NCBI GenBank assembly: GCA_002307725.1
Contig: DBUB01000018.1
Coordinates: 307,787 to 328,739, forward strand
Length of the DNA: 20,953 nucleotides
Direction of reading: 5' to 3'
Source: Alphaproteobacteria bacterium UBA1301
GTDB taxonomy: Bacteria; Pseudomonadota; Alphaproteobacteria; Micropepsales; Micropepsaceae
Notes under the pieces: generated by a model
Databases searched by the model: none
The model's input: the letters and a program-made list of their open reading frames with translations, nothing else
What the model was told of the DNA's origin: nothing
Translations under genes and position numbers: made by a program
Part shown: positions 8,461-16,850 of the stretch, piece by piece
Layout: every line of letters begins with the position of its first letter
Position numbering within the stretch: position 1 is the first letter of the stretch

Positions 8461-8822
8461 GCGCCGTTAATGATCCTGAGGTTAAGAGCGCGGCAATCCG
8501 CCACGTGTGCGGGCGCAATGAAGTACTGCTCCGGCCGTCGGAAGCTTCGAAAAGCGAACGTCTCGACCACACCACGCGGCCAGAAAGTGGCGTAACTGGG
8601 GCAATTTGGAGGAAAATACCCAGGCCCTGAGGGGCTACCAGTCTTGGTGGTCGGGGTGCAGCGCGAGGGTCCTGGATGTACCTATCCAGTTGTCGCTGCT
8701 GGACAATCAGCACATTAATGTGATTGATGAAAGGTGCTGGTGGGTCGAAGTGACTGAGCAGATCATGTTGATTGCAGTTTGCGAATACATTCGTTCCGTA
8801 CCCAACCCGGCCGAGGAAAATC
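8461..8822. other. Intergenic region upstream of the LacI-family gene
   Basis: About 360 bases with no convincing gene. It must hold the promoter of the divergent regulator, but no strong -35/-10 pair stands out; TTGTCG at 8692-8697 with CATTAA 17 bases later is a weak candidate. A perfect 12-base palindrome, CACATTAATGTG (8711-8722), overlaps that -10 and could be an autoregulatory site. No copy of the 8403-8456 operator motif was found here. Confidence 0.5.
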
Positions 8823-9881
8823 GTGAGTGATCCTGCCAACGGCAGTCCGCCTGAGTTTCAAAAAGCGGCGACCATCTATGATGTGGCCGAGCGGGCGAGC
8901 GTCTCGATCAAAACCGTCTCCAAGGTCGTTAACAACCTGCCGGAAGTGAGCCGCGCCACCCGGTTGCGCGTCCTGACCGCGATCGAAGAACTCTCCTATC
9001 GCCCCAATCAACTCGCACGCGGCCTCGCCTCGCAGCGTTCGTTCATGATCGGCCTCTTTTGCGATGCGCCGGCGGCGGGCTCGGGCTATATCGCGCGGAT
9101 TCAAATGGCCATCCTGACGATGTGCCAGAAAGAGGGCTACCATCTCATCGTCGAGTGCATCCACGCTACCAATCAGAACATTGCCCAGCAGGTGCACGCG
9201 CTCGTGGCCCAGTCGAAGCTGGCCGGCGTGGTGCTGACCCCACCCTTGAGCGATCTGCCGGCATTGGTCGAGGCGCTGAAAGCCACCAACACGCCGATCG
9301 TGCGCTTCTCGCCCGAGACCTCACAAACGGACGTCATCGATGTTGATATCGACAATTGCCAGGCCGCCTATGACATCACCAAATATCTGATCGGACTGGG
9401 CCATCAGCGCATCGGTTTCATCCGCGGTCCGCTCGATCATGCCGACGCCCGGGCGCGGCTTGAGGGCTATAAAAAGGCGCTTGAGGAAGCCGGCATCGCC
9501 TCTCGCGACGACTACTGTCAGCCCGGCAACTACACCTATAAGTCGGGCATGCAAGCGGGCGAAAAACTGCTCACCCTGAAAGACCGGCCGACCGCGATCT
9601 TTGCCAGCAATGACGATATGGCGTCCGGCGTAATGGCCTCATCGCTCCGCTATAACTTGCGCATCCCGCAGGACCTGTCGGTGGCCGGATTCGACGATGC
9701 CATTTTCGCCTATGCCATGTATCCGCGTCTGACTACCTGCCGCCAGCCGATCGGTGAAATGGCGGAGGCTGCGGTTTCAACCCTGATCCATCACGGCGAC
9801 AAGCCGGTCGGGCTGTTACGGCTGCCCCACAAGATCATCGTACGCGGGTCCACCGCTCGCCCGAGCCCGGCTGCGACCTAA
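8823..9881 (+). CDS. LacI-family transcriptional regulator
   Basis: A 352-residue repressor-type regulator. The GTG at 8823 is chosen because GAGG lies 6 bases upstream and the protein then begins a short distance before the DNA-binding domain. Residues about 14-33 are the helix-turn-helix (ATIYDVAERASVSIKTVSKV). The hinge helix reads YRPNQLARGLAS, with the Leu that LacI-family proteins wedge into a central CG step, in keeping with the operators at 8403-8456. Residues about 70-345 are the periplasmic-binding-protein-like sugar domain (IGFIRGP, AIFASNDDMASGV and SVAGFDDA are family landmarks). It is divergent from the receptor gene, so it most likely represses the receptor-autotransporter unit until an oligosaccharide or sugar binds. 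The inducer cannot be read from sequence. Confidence 0.93.
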   Translation: MSDPANGSPPEFQKAATIYDVAERASVSIKTVSKVVNNLPEVSRATRLRVLTAIEELSYRPNQLARGLASQRSFMIGLFCDAPAAGSGYIARIQMAILTMCQKEGYHLIVECIHATNQNIAQQVHALVAQSKLAGVVLTPPLSDLPALVEALKATNTPIVRFSPETSQTDVIDVDIDNCQAAYDITKYLIGLGHQRIGFIRGPLDHADARARLEGYKKALEEAGIASRDDYCQPGNYTYKSGMQAGEKLLTLKDRPTAIFASNDDMASGVMASSLRYNLRIPQDLSVAGFDDAIFAYAMYPRLTTCRQPIGEMAEAAVSTLIHHGDKPVGLLRLPHKIIVRGSTARPSPAAT

Positions 9882-9991
9882 CGGCCGAAAACACTTACTT
9901 TTAGTATCGGCCCCCCCCTGCGCGCCCTCACCCGGCCGTCGCAGTCCGACGATTTTCCCCAATGCGGCGTCAATGCCCGCCAAAATGAGAA

Positions 9992-10016
9992 CACCCCGGC
10001 TTTGCGGGCCGGGGTG
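9992..10016 (-). terminator. Terminator hairpin after the symporter gene
   Basis: CACCCCGGC (9992-10000) pairs perfectly with GCCGGGGTG (10008-10016) around a 7-base loop. On the minus strand it is followed by a T-rich stretch (TTCTCATTTT), so it most likely ends the ara operon 26 bases past the symporter stop. It also lies 110 bases past the LacI-family stop and may stop transcription from that side less efficiently. Confidence 0.75.
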
Positions 10017-10042
10017 CTTCGAGAACGGCTGGGCCGCCCTGA

Positions 10043-11800
10043 TCAGAAGAACACGATGTAGAATACGATCACGATGGCGATAACAATAAGGCTGAGCACC
10101 ACATCCCACGCGCCCCAACTGGCGCGGGTGGCGGCCTTTTCCTCGGGCGTCGCACCGAACCAGGAGTACTTGAGCTTGGCTAGCGTGGGCGCCTTGGTCA
10201 GAAGGCTGATGACGATCATCAGCACTGCGGAGGTCACCAGCAGTATCTGGCACCAGTACAGCCAATTGATGATCCAAATGTCGAAGATCATGCCGTATTG
10301 CGCCTTCAGCGGCGCCAGTGCCGCATGATACTGGTCGACAGTGATGGTGTTGTGGAACAGCTGCTGCTTGAGCGCCGCAACTTCCACCTTGTGGCCCTTC
10401 ATGATGATGTCGGCCGCCAGACGGGCAAAGCCGCCGACAATGCCGACCAGGAACGACCAGAAGGCCGCCGGTGCGGTCGCCCGCTTCCAGAATACGCCAG
10501 CGATGAACAACACCACGATGGCCGGCGACAGATAGCTCTGCACGTTCTGGAGATATTCGTACAGGTTCGACGACAGCATCTTGATCACCAGCACCCAGCA
10601 GATGCCGAGCACGACGATCACGCCGGTAGCGATGCGCCCAACCGTCACCTCCTCGCGGCCGGACGCTTTGGGGCGCCATTCACGATAGAAGTCCATGGTG
10701 AACAGCGTCGCCGAGGCGTTGAACTTCGACGCCAGCGAAGCCATCAATGCCACGATCATGCCGCAGGCCACGAAACCGCGCACGCCGTGTGGCAGGATCT
10801 GCGCCACCAACGAGGTGTAGGCGGCATCGCCGTTCGGGGTATGGAAGCTGGTTCCGGGCATCGACACGAGCCCAAAGGCGATCATGCCGGGGACGAGAAA
10901 GATGAACACCGGCGTGAGCTTAAGGAAGCCGGCGAGGATCGTGCCGCGGCGCGATTCCTGCTGGTTTTTGCCGGCGAGAACGCGCTGAACGATGTACTGG
11001 TCGGTGCACCAGTACCAGAAGCCGATGATCGCCGAACCAGGCAGCACCGCCATCCACGACCATTCCGGATCATTATGGGCGCGGATCAGGTGAATGTTGG
11101 CGCCTGCCGAAGTGACCATCTGATGCCAGCCGGCGAACAGATCGCCGTGGCCAAGTTCCTGCAAGCCGATGAACAGAATGGCGACCGAGCCGAAGATCAG
11201 CACTGGGGTCTGCAGAACGGCGGTATACATGATGACGCGCAAGCCGCCGAGCACCGTGTAAAGGCCGGTGGTGAAGGCAAGGCCCAGCGCGATGGCCCAG
11301 AACACGTCCATCTGGAAACCAAATACGTTCACGCTATTGATGCCGAGAAGCGTGCGTACGACCACGTCGCCGGCGTAGATGGTGGCAGCAATCTTGGTCA
11401 GCACCAGCGAGGCCATTGTCAAAAGGCTGAGGAGGTTGCGCGAACCGCGGCTGAAGCGCAGTTCGAGGAACTCCGGCATGGTGAAGACCTTCATCCGGTC
11501 GTAGAGCGGGACAAACACCCAGCCCAGAACCAGGATGATCCAACCCTGCATTTCCCAATGGGCCATCGCCATGCCGGTGGCAAAACCGGCGCCAGCCAAG
11601 CCGACGAGATGCTCGGACCCGATATTGGATGAGAAGATCGAAGTGCCGATCTGCAGCCAGTTCGAATCGCGGCCGGACAGGAAGTAGTCCTTGCCGGATT
11701 CGTTCTTCTTGCGCATCGACATCATGACGACGATCACCATCGCCACAACGAATGCGGCAACGATCCACCAGTCCAGTGCGTTGAACACCGAATTGCTCAT
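10043..11800 (-). CDS. Sodium/solute symporter, SGLT-like sugar transporter
   Basis: A 585-residue inner-membrane protein with about 14 hydrophobic segments, of the solute:sodium symporter (SSS) family. The N-terminal half contains FLSGRDSNWLQIGTSIFSSN then GSEHLVGLAG, and later FWYWCTDQYIVQRVLAGKN; these resemble the equivalent stretches of the bacterial galactose symporter vSGLT (AANISAEQFIG, YYWGFNQYIIQRTLA). A hydrophilic C-terminal loop (about residues 510-555) precedes a last membrane helix. The start at 11800 has a purine-rich GGGGGAG upstream. It lies 21 bp after araD and before the operon terminator, so L-arabinose is the likely substrate, taken up with Na+. That is inferred from position, since SSS transporters vary widely in substrate. 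Confidence 0.9.
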   Translation of the reverse strand: MSNSVFNALDWWIVAAFVVAMVIVVMMSMRKKNESGKDYFLSGRDSNWLQIGTSIFSSNIGSEHLVGLAGAGFATGMAMAHWEMQGWIILVLGWVFVPLYDRMKVFTMPEFLELRFSRGSRNLLSLLTMASLVLTKIAATIYAGDVVVRTLLGINSVNVFGFQMDVFWAIALGLAFTTGLYTVLGGLRVIMYTAVLQTPVLIFGSVAILFIGLQELGHGDLFAGWHQMVTSAGANIHLIRAHNDPEWSWMAVLPGSAIIGFWYWCTDQYIVQRVLAGKNQQESRRGTILAGFLKLTPVFIFLVPGMIAFGLVSMPGTSFHTPNGDAAYTSLVAQILPHGVRGFVACGMIVALMASLASKFNASATLFTMDFYREWRPKASGREEVTVGRIATGVIVVLGICWVLVIKMLSSNLYEYLQNVQSYLSPAIVVLFIAGVFWKRATAPAAFWSFLVGIVGGFARLAADIIMKGHKVEVAALKQQLFHNTITVDQYHAALAPLKAQYGMIFDIWIINWLYWCQILLVTSAVLMIVISLLTKAPTLAKLKYSWFGATPEEKAATRASWGAWDVVLSLIVIAIVIVFYIVFF

Positions 11801-11821
11801 GAACGCTTACTCCCCCTCGAT

Positions 11822-12514
11822 TTATTTTTGACCGTAATAGGCTTTGGGCCCGTGCTTGCGCAGGAAATGCTTGTCGAGCAGCACGCCTTGCATCGCGCCG
11901 GTGACCGGATTGATGCGCAAGGTCTCGCTCGCCAGCCGCGCCAGATATTCCAGGATCACCGCATTGTGCACGGCCTCGTGCGCATCCCGCCCCCAGGCGA
12001 AAGGCCCATGGCTCGCCACCAGCACCGCCGGCTTGTGCAAGGGATCGGTTCCCGCGAAGGTTTCAACGATCACCTCGCCAGTGTTGGCTTCGTATTCGCT
12101 CGAGATCTCTTCGTTCGTCATCAACCGTGTGCAGGGGACTTCGCCGTGCCAGTAATCGGCATGGGTGGTGCCCATGGCGGGAATAGCGCACTTTGCCTGC
12201 GCCCAAGCGGTGGCGAAAAGGCTGTGGGTGTGAACGATGCCGCCGATCTGTTGGAAGGCCCGATAAAGCACCAGATGCGTCGGCGTATCGGAGGACGGGC
12301 GCAGATTGCCTTCCACCACCTTGCCGGTCTCAAGGCTGACCACGACCATGTGCTCAGGCTTCATCCCGTCATAGGAGACGCCCGACGGTTTGATGACAAC
12401 CAGTCCGCTGGCGCGGTCGACGCCGCTGACATTGCCGAAGGTCTGGATGACGAGGCCTTCCGTCACTAGGTCGAGATTGGCCTTACAGACAGCCTGTTTC
12501 AGATCTTCCAGCAT
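11822..12514 (-). CDS. araD: L-ribulose-5-phosphate 4-epimerase
   Basis: A 230-residue class II aldolase-fold epimerase that converts L-ribulose 5-phosphate to D-xylulose 5-phosphate, the last step of bacterial arabinose breakdown. From the ATG at 12514 the zinc ligands fall at D76 (SSDTPTH), H95 and H97 (HTHS) and H169 (ASHGPF), almost the numbering of the E. coli enzyme. The catalytic Asp is D120 (TTHADYWHG), and the C-terminal AYYGQ motif is present. Length is normal for the family. The ATG shares its A with the TGA stop of araB, so the two are translationally coupled; a TTG three bases earlier is possible but less likely. A GGAG lies 8-12 bases upstream. Confidence 0.96.
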   Translation of the reverse strand: MLEDLKQAVCKANLDLVTEGLVIQTFGNVSGVDRASGLVVIKPSGVSYDGMKPEHMVVVSLETGKVVEGNLRPSSDTPTHLVLYRAFQQIGGIVHTHSLFATAWAQAKCAIPAMGTTHADYWHGEVPCTRLMTNEEISSEYEANTGEVIVETFAGTDPLHKPAVLVASHGPFAWGRDAHEAVHNAVILEYLARLASETLRINPVTGAMQGVLLDKHFLRKHGPKAYYGQK

Positions 12515-14184
12515 CAAGCACTCCGAACCCGGTCGCGAATATCCATCAGCCGCTTCATCACCGGCGCGAGATTAGCCGCACCGCTCGTGGTTCCAAAAGC
12601 GTCATGCAGCGTACGATAAATCGTATAAAGCTCGGCATAGACCGCGTGGGCGGCCGCATCCGGCTGATAAACCACCTCTTTCAGTCCGGTCATGGCGGCT
12701 TGGGCGGAGGCGAAGTCCTTATGCGCACCGGCCACCACAGCCGCCGCGATGGCGGACCCGAGCGCCGGGGTCTGAGCCGAGCGCGACACCTTCATCGGCC
12801 GGCCGGTGACATCGGCATAGAGCTGCATGATGAAGGCGTTCTTCTCAGCGATGCCGCCGCAGTTGATCACCTCATCGATCTTCACGCCGTATTCTTCAAA
12901 CCGGTTGATGATGGTGAGCGCGCCGAAGGCGGTCGCTTCCACCAGGGCGCGGTATATCTCGGCGGGGGTCGTATACAGGGTCTGGCCGAGGAGCAGGCCG
13001 GTGAGGCGCTGATCGACCAGGATGGTGCGGTTGCCGTTGTTCCAGTCGAGCGCGACCAGGCCGGATTCGCCTGGCTTCAGCTTATCAGCTTCGGCCGTCA
13101 GTTCGACATGGCCGAGCCCGGCCGGTTTCACGTATTCGACGAACCAATTGAAAATGTCGCCGACCGCCGACTGGCCCGCTTCGAGGCCGAAATAACCCGG
13201 CAGCACGCTGCCATTGACGATGCCGCAAACGCCGGGAACGTCAGCCAGCTTGTCGGTATTGACCTTGACGGTGATATCGCAGGTCGAGGTGCCGATGATC
13301 TTGACCAGCACACCCGGCTTGACGCCGGCACCGATGGCACCGAGATGACAGTCGAAGGCGCCGACGGCGATTGGAATGCCCGCTGGAAGACCGGTCTTCT
13401 TCGCCCACTCGGCCGAGAGACCGCCGACTGCGGAGCTGACGTCTTTCACGCGCGGCGTCAGGTGATCACGCAAACCGGCGAGCTTAGGATCGAGTTTGGC
13501 CAGGAATTCCTTGTCCGGATAACCGCCCCAAGCGGTGTTGTACATCGCCTTGTGGCCGGCGGCGCAGATGCCGGCGATGAACTTGCCAGGCGCCAGCGTG
13601 CCGGAAAGTGCGGCGGGAACGAAGTCTTCCAATTCGATCCAAGAATAAGCGGCGTCGAACACTTCCGGCGCGGTGCGGATGCAGTGCAGGATTTTGGAAT
13701 AGAACCACTCCGACGAATAGGTGCCGCCGATCTTGGCGAGATATTGCGGACGGATTTCTGCGGCCAGCTTGGTGATCTCGGCCGCTTCGGCCCAACCGGT
13801 ATGGTCCTTCCACAGCCAGGCAAGCGCATTGGGGTTCGCGGTCCATTTCGGATCGAGCGCCAGCGGAATGCCGTCGGCACCAACTGGCATGGGTGTCGAG
13901 CCGGTGGTGTCAACGCCGATCCCGACCACGGATTCGGATTTGAACCCGGGTACCGTTTTGGCGGCAAACGCGAGCACCTCGAGGATCGTAACCTCGGCGC
14001 CTTTCAGGTAATCGGCCGGATGCTGGCGGGCGAGATTGGGATCCTTATCCAAGACAACGCCCTGATGGCCGTGGGCATAGGTCCAGATCGCGGTAGCAAT
14101 TTCGCGCCCATCCGCCACATCGACGATCAGCGCACGAACGGAATTGGTCCCATAATCGAGACCGATCGCGTAACGACTGCCCAT
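12514..14184 (-). CDS. araB: L-ribulokinase
   Basis: A 556-residue FGGY-family kinase that phosphorylates L-ribulose at O5 using ATP. The N-terminal ATPase loop is GLDYGTNSVRALIVD (residues 8-22). The segment VVGIGVDTTGSTPMPV follows, then the ribulokinase-type WLWKDHT and GGTYSSEWFYSKILH, and the second ATPase half carries GGIAEKNAFIMQLYADV. This wording and the length separate it from xylulokinase and glycerol kinase. The start at 14184 has GGGGAAG upstream. It is the second gene of araA-araB-araD-symporter, 131 bp downstream of araA across an intergenic repeat and overlapping araD by one base. Such a spacer could set its level relative to araA. Confidence 0.96.
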   Translation of the reverse strand: MGSRYAIGLDYGTNSVRALIVDVADGREIATAIWTYAHGHQGVVLDKDPNLARQHPADYLKGAEVTILEVLAFAAKTVPGFKSESVVGIGVDTTGSTPMPVGADGIPLALDPKWTANPNALAWLWKDHTGWAEAAEITKLAAEIRPQYLAKIGGTYSSEWFYSKILHCIRTAPEVFDAAYSWIELEDFVPAALSGTLAPGKFIAGICAAGHKAMYNTAWGGYPDKEFLAKLDPKLAGLRDHLTPRVKDVSSAVGGLSAEWAKKTGLPAGIPIAVGAFDCHLGAIGAGVKPGVLVKIIGTSTCDITVKVNTDKLADVPGVCGIVNGSVLPGYFGLEAGQSAVGDIFNWFVEYVKPAGLGHVELTAEADKLKPGESGLVALDWNNGNRTILVDQRLTGLLLGQTLYTTPAEIYRALVEATAFGALTIINRFEEYGVKIDEVINCGGIAEKNAFIMQLYADVTGRPMKVSRSAQTPALGSAIAAAVVAGAHKDFASAQAAMTGLKEVVYQPDAAAHAVYAELYTIYRTLHDAFGTTSGAANLAPVMKRLMDIRDRVRSA

Positions 14185-14215
14185 ATTTCTTCCCCGAACG
14201 TGTATTACAGTTGCC

Positions 14216-14316
14216 AGAGCGTTTCACCGCTTTATGAAAACGATGAAACGCTCTTGAGACTTAGTTGGTCGCGTTTTCGAACAGAAAACCGGATTCCGCT
14301 TTTCCCGAAAACGCTC
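14216..14316. repeat. Two-hairpin intergenic repeat between araA and araB
   Basis: Two adjacent inverted repeats fill the gap. The first has perfect 11-base arms, AGAGCGTTTCA (14216-14226) and TGAAACGCTCT (14244-14254). The second has perfect 9-base arms, GCGTTTTCG (14271-14279) and CGAAAACGC (14306-14314), with a nested GAAAACCGGATTCCGCTTTTC. The modules share the outer AGAGCG...CGCTCT wording. From memory, closely similar elements (GAGCGTTTTC...GAAAACGCGACC) are dispersed in many alphaproteobacterial genomes. On the minus strand the araA TAG stop is the first base triplet of the element. Confidence 0.75.
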
Positions 14317-15827
14317 TAGATCGCCCAGCCCTGATTGAGGGCGTAATAGACCTCGTTGGTTCTGAGCGTTTGCTTGAAGTCGCGAATCTTGGTGTCGGCG
14401 TCGATGATCAGGAATTCGATACCAGCGATGGTGGCGAAGTCTTCCAGCATTTCGGTGGTCGCCGCCAAGCTGAACGCCGAATGATGGGCGCCGCCAGCCA
14501 AAATCCACGCCATCGCGGCGGTTTCGAAATCCGGCCGCGCTTTCCACACGGCGCGCGCCACCGGCAATTTGGGCATCGGGTGCGGCGGCTTGATCACATC
14601 CACTTCGTCGACGATCAGACGGAAGCGGTTGCCCATGTCGACCAACGAGGCCGCCGTTGCCGAACCAGCCGCTGCATCGAAGACCAGCCGCGCCGGGTCT
14701 TCCTTGCCGCCGATGCCGAGAGGATGGACTTCCAACTTTGCCTTAGCGTCGGCGATCGAGGGACAGACCTCAAGCATATGGGCAGCGAGGTTGAGCATGT
14801 TCGCCGGGTCGAGATTGTAGGTGTAATCCTCCATGAACGAGGTGCCACCCTTAAGGCCGGTGGTCATCGTTTTCACGGCGCGCACCAAGGCGGCAGTTTT
14901 CCAGTCGCCTTCGGCACCGAAGCCGTAGCCTTCGGCCATCAGCCGCTGCGAACCGATGCCGGGCAACTGCTTCATGCCATAGAGATCTTCGAAGGTGTTG
15001 GTGTAGCCCTTGGCGCCAACCTCTTTCAGGAACGTGCGCAAGCCCGCTTCGATCTTCGCTGCATCGCGCACCGAGGCGTAATGGGCCCCACCTTTGCGCA
15101 CATCGGGGGTGGTGACGTAAGCGGCGGCGTATTCTTCCACCAGGGCGTCGATCTCTTTTTCGGTGATCGCGTCGATCCGCTTCACCAGATCGCCGACCGC
15201 GTAATAGTTGACCGAGAATCCGAACTTAAACTGGGCGGAGACCTTGTCGCCGTCGGTCACCGCCACTTCGCGCATGTTGTCGCCGAAACGGACAAATTTG
15301 GCGCCCTGCCAATCGGCCCACGCCAGGGCGGCACGCGCGAAGGCGCCGATCTTTTCCTGGACCTTGGCTTCTTTCCAGTGGCCAACGACAACCTTGCGGT
15401 CCTTGCGCAGGCGGCTCCAGATGAACCCGTGCTCGCGGTCGCCGTGAGCGGCCTGGTTCAGGTTCATGAAGTCCATATCAATGGACGCCCAGGGAATGTC
15501 GCGATTGTATTGGGTGTGCAAATGCACCGCAGGCTTCTGCAAAATCTTGAGGCCGTTGATCCACATCTTCGACGGCGAGAAGGTGTGGCACCAAGTGATA
15601 AGGCCGATGCAGGCCGGCGTGTTGTTCGCCGCTGCCATTAGTTCGCTTACCGAATCGGATGACACCAGAACCGGCTTGAACACCACCTTGACCGGAATCG
15701 CGGCGGACGCGTCGAGCGCGTGTGCGATTTCGGTCGAGTCGGCCGCAACCTGCTTGAGGGTCTCGGGCCCATATAGGTGCTGGCTGCCGGTAACGAACCA
15801 AAGTTCATAATTTGCAATCTTGGGCAT
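14316..15827 (-). CDS. araA: L-arabinose isomerase
   Basis: A 503-codon-region enzyme that converts L-arabinose to L-ribulose with Mn2+. The ATG at 15827 gives an N-terminus typical of AraA (ANYELWFVTGSQHLYG); in-frame codons up to 15914 are not family-like. The metal ligands fall at E306 (GFGAEGDWK), E333 (FMEDYTY), H350 (LAAHML) and about H449 (GGAHHSAFS), essentially E. coli numbering. The C-terminus reads NEVYYALNQGWAI; the E. coli protein, as I recall it, ends soon after the NEVYY motif, so this one has a tail of several residues, ended by a TAG inside the downstream repeat. It is first in the ara operon, 116 bp after a GntR-family gene with no terminator between them. The ribosome binding site is weak (AGAGTGG). 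Confidence 0.96.
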   Translation of the reverse strand: MPKIANYELWFVTGSQHLYGPETLKQVAADSTEIAHALDASAAIPVKVVFKPVLVSSDSVSELMAAANNTPACIGLITWCHTFSPSKMWINGLKILQKPAVHLHTQYNRDIPWASIDMDFMNLNQAAHGDREHGFIWSRLRKDRKVVVGHWKEAKVQEKIGAFARAALAWADWQGAKFVRFGDNMREVAVTDGDKVSAQFKFGFSVNYYAVGDLVKRIDAITEKEIDALVEEYAAAYVTTPDVRKGGAHYASVRDAAKIEAGLRTFLKEVGAKGYTNTFEDLYGMKQLPGIGSQRLMAEGYGFGAEGDWKTAALVRAVKTMTTGLKGGTSFMEDYTYNLDPANMLNLAAHMLEVCPSIADAKAKLEVHPLGIGGKEDPARLVFDAAAGSATAASLVDMGNRFRLIVDEVDVIKPPHPMPKLPVARAVWKARPDFETAAMAWILAGGAHHSAFSLAATTEMLEDFATIAGIEFLIIDADTKIRDFKQTLRTNEVYYALNQGWAI

Positions 15828-15943
15828 GGACCACTCTTGGGGATGAAGCTGCCCAGCTGAGATATCACAGGGCAACGGGGCTGGCACGGAAAAAATCAGA
15901 CAATTGAGCCGCACCCCCTGGAAAGGGCAGTTCCGGCGTCAGG

Positions 15944-16708
15944 CTAGACCGCCCGGTTACGAGCGCGGCGATCCTTAGACCGCTGGGGAACCGGCGTGTC
16001 CTTGAGTGCCAATTGAATAAGCGTGCTCATTTCTTGTTGCGCCCGGAGCGAGTCCCGGTCGGCGATGGCCTGGAACACCCGCAAATGATCGGGAACCGGG
16101 TCGCGCGGCAGCGGCCGCTCGCGCTGCTTGAACATGGTGGTGGTGTTGACGGCGGCATTCACGCCTGTGGTGAGCGAGATGACATAGGGATTACCAGTGG
16201 CCGCCAGCAGGGTGGCATGGAAGTCCTGGTCCGCCTGACGTCCTTCCGGGGTGGCGAGCGTATAACTGGCCATGCGCGCGATGGCGTCCCGCAGGGCATC
16301 GAGCTGTTCGGTGGTCCGGCGAGTGGCGGCAAGCGAAGCGGCAGCCGCTTCGACGATATCGCGCAATTCGAACAGGCTTTCTAAGAGATCGAGATCAGGC
16401 TCACCTTCGAACGTCCAAGCCAGCACATCGGGATCAAGCAGATGCCAGCGGTCGCGCGAGGTGACCTTGGTGCCGACCTTGGGCTTGGATTCGACGAGAC
16501 CCTTGGCCGCCAAGATGCGCACCGCCTCGCGATACGCCGTGCGCGAAACGTCGAGCTTTTCGCTGGAAGCGATTTCGCCGATCAGAAGATCGCCAGGCTG
16601 ATATTCGCCGGCGGTGATGGCGACACCGAGGTCGCGCGCGATGGTGCCGTGCAGCCTGAGCAGCTTGCTGACCGGACGGGTCCGTCCGAACGGAACGAGT
16701 TTTTTCAT
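15944..16708 (-). CDS. GntR-family regulator, FCD (FadR) subfamily
   Basis: A 254-residue transcription factor. The ATG at 16708 has AAGGGGG five bases upstream and a good promoter just before it; a longer in-frame reading would run through that promoter. Residues about 18-85 form the winged helix-turn-helix (LHGTIARDLGVAITAGEY, then SRTAYREAVRILAAKGLV with the family's typical recognition helix). Residues about 100-235 are the all-helical FCD effector domain (LFELRDIVEAAAASLA, DQDFHATLLAATGNPYV, DHLRVFQAIADRD), which in relatives binds an acid or sugar effector and often a metal. It lies directly upstream of araA, so it is the likely regulator of arabinose genes. A GntR-like half-palindrome, TTGTCTGA, lies upstream of both araA and the mutarotase gene. 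Confidence 0.92.
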   Translation of the reverse strand: MKKLVPFGRTRPVSKLLRLHGTIARDLGVAITAGEYQPGDLLIGEIASSEKLDVSRTAYREAVRILAAKGLVESKPKVGTKVTSRDRWHLLDPDVLAWTFEGEPDLDLLESLFELRDIVEAAAASLAATRRTTEQLDALRDAIARMASYTLATPEGRQADQDFHATLLAATGNPYVISLTTGVNAAVNTTTMFKQRERPLPRDPVPDHLRVFQAIADRDSLRAQQEMSTLIQLALKDTPVPQRSKDRRARNRAV

Positions 16709-16726
16709 GCCAGCCCCCTTGGGCGC

Positions 16727-16754
16727 ACTATAACCCGGCGCACGGTGCTTCCAA
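16727..16754 (-). promoter_or_regulatory. Sigma70-type promoter of the GntR-family gene
   Basis: On the minus strand TATAGT (16732-16727, 5 of 6 to consensus) is preceded at 16 bases by TTGGAA (16754-16749, 4 of 6). Transcription would begin near 16720, with a leader of about 12 nt that holds the ribosome binding site. It lies between the mutarotase terminator and the regulator start, as expected for an independent unit. Confidence 0.6.
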
Positions 16755-16772
16755 GCCGCTGCCGTACGGATC

Positions 16773-16814
16773 AAAAAACATGCACCGCCGCTGCACGGTT
16801 GCACAGCGGCGGTG
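16773..16814 (-). terminator. Rho-independent terminator after the mutarotase gene
   Basis: Perfect 11-base arms, CACCGCCGCTG (16783-16793) and CAGCGGCGGTG (16804-16814), with a 10-base loop. On the minus strand the stem is followed by CATGTTTTTTG, a run of six T. It lies 37 bases past the mutarotase stop and isolates that gene from the GntR-araABD unit. Confidence 0.88.
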
Positions 16815-16850
16815 TAACGGTACGGCGGGCGCGGGCAGCGCCCTCACCGC

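Noticed and set aside
8606..8830. Open frame of 74 codons upstream of the LacI-family gene on the plus strand
   Set aside because: It starts only at TTG, has no ribosome binding site and no recognisable composition, and it overlaps the well-supported GTG start of the regulator.
8453..8839. Open frame of 128 codons on the minus strand across the regulator leader
   Set aside because: It runs from inside the regulator's coding start into the operator array, has no ribosome binding site, and its product looks like random high-GC translation.
9883..9912. GGCCGA/TCGGCC hairpin just after the LacI-family stop, followed by eight C
   Set aside because: The stem is only 6 bp with an 18-base loop and no T-run, so it is not a convincing terminator.
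11799..11810. ATGAACGCTTAC, a 9/12 match to the LacI-type operator at the symporter start
   Set aside because: It overlaps the start codon inside an operon with no promoter nearby, and half of the match comes from coding sequence; probably chance.
12604..14319. Very long open frame (over 550 codons) antisense to araB
   Set aside because: It mirrors araB in high-GC DNA; its product has no domain wording, while araB has full kinase motifs.
14265..15641. Long open frame antisense to araA
   Set aside because: The araA frame carries every metal ligand at the expected number; the antisense product is Arg/His/Gly-rich and family-less.
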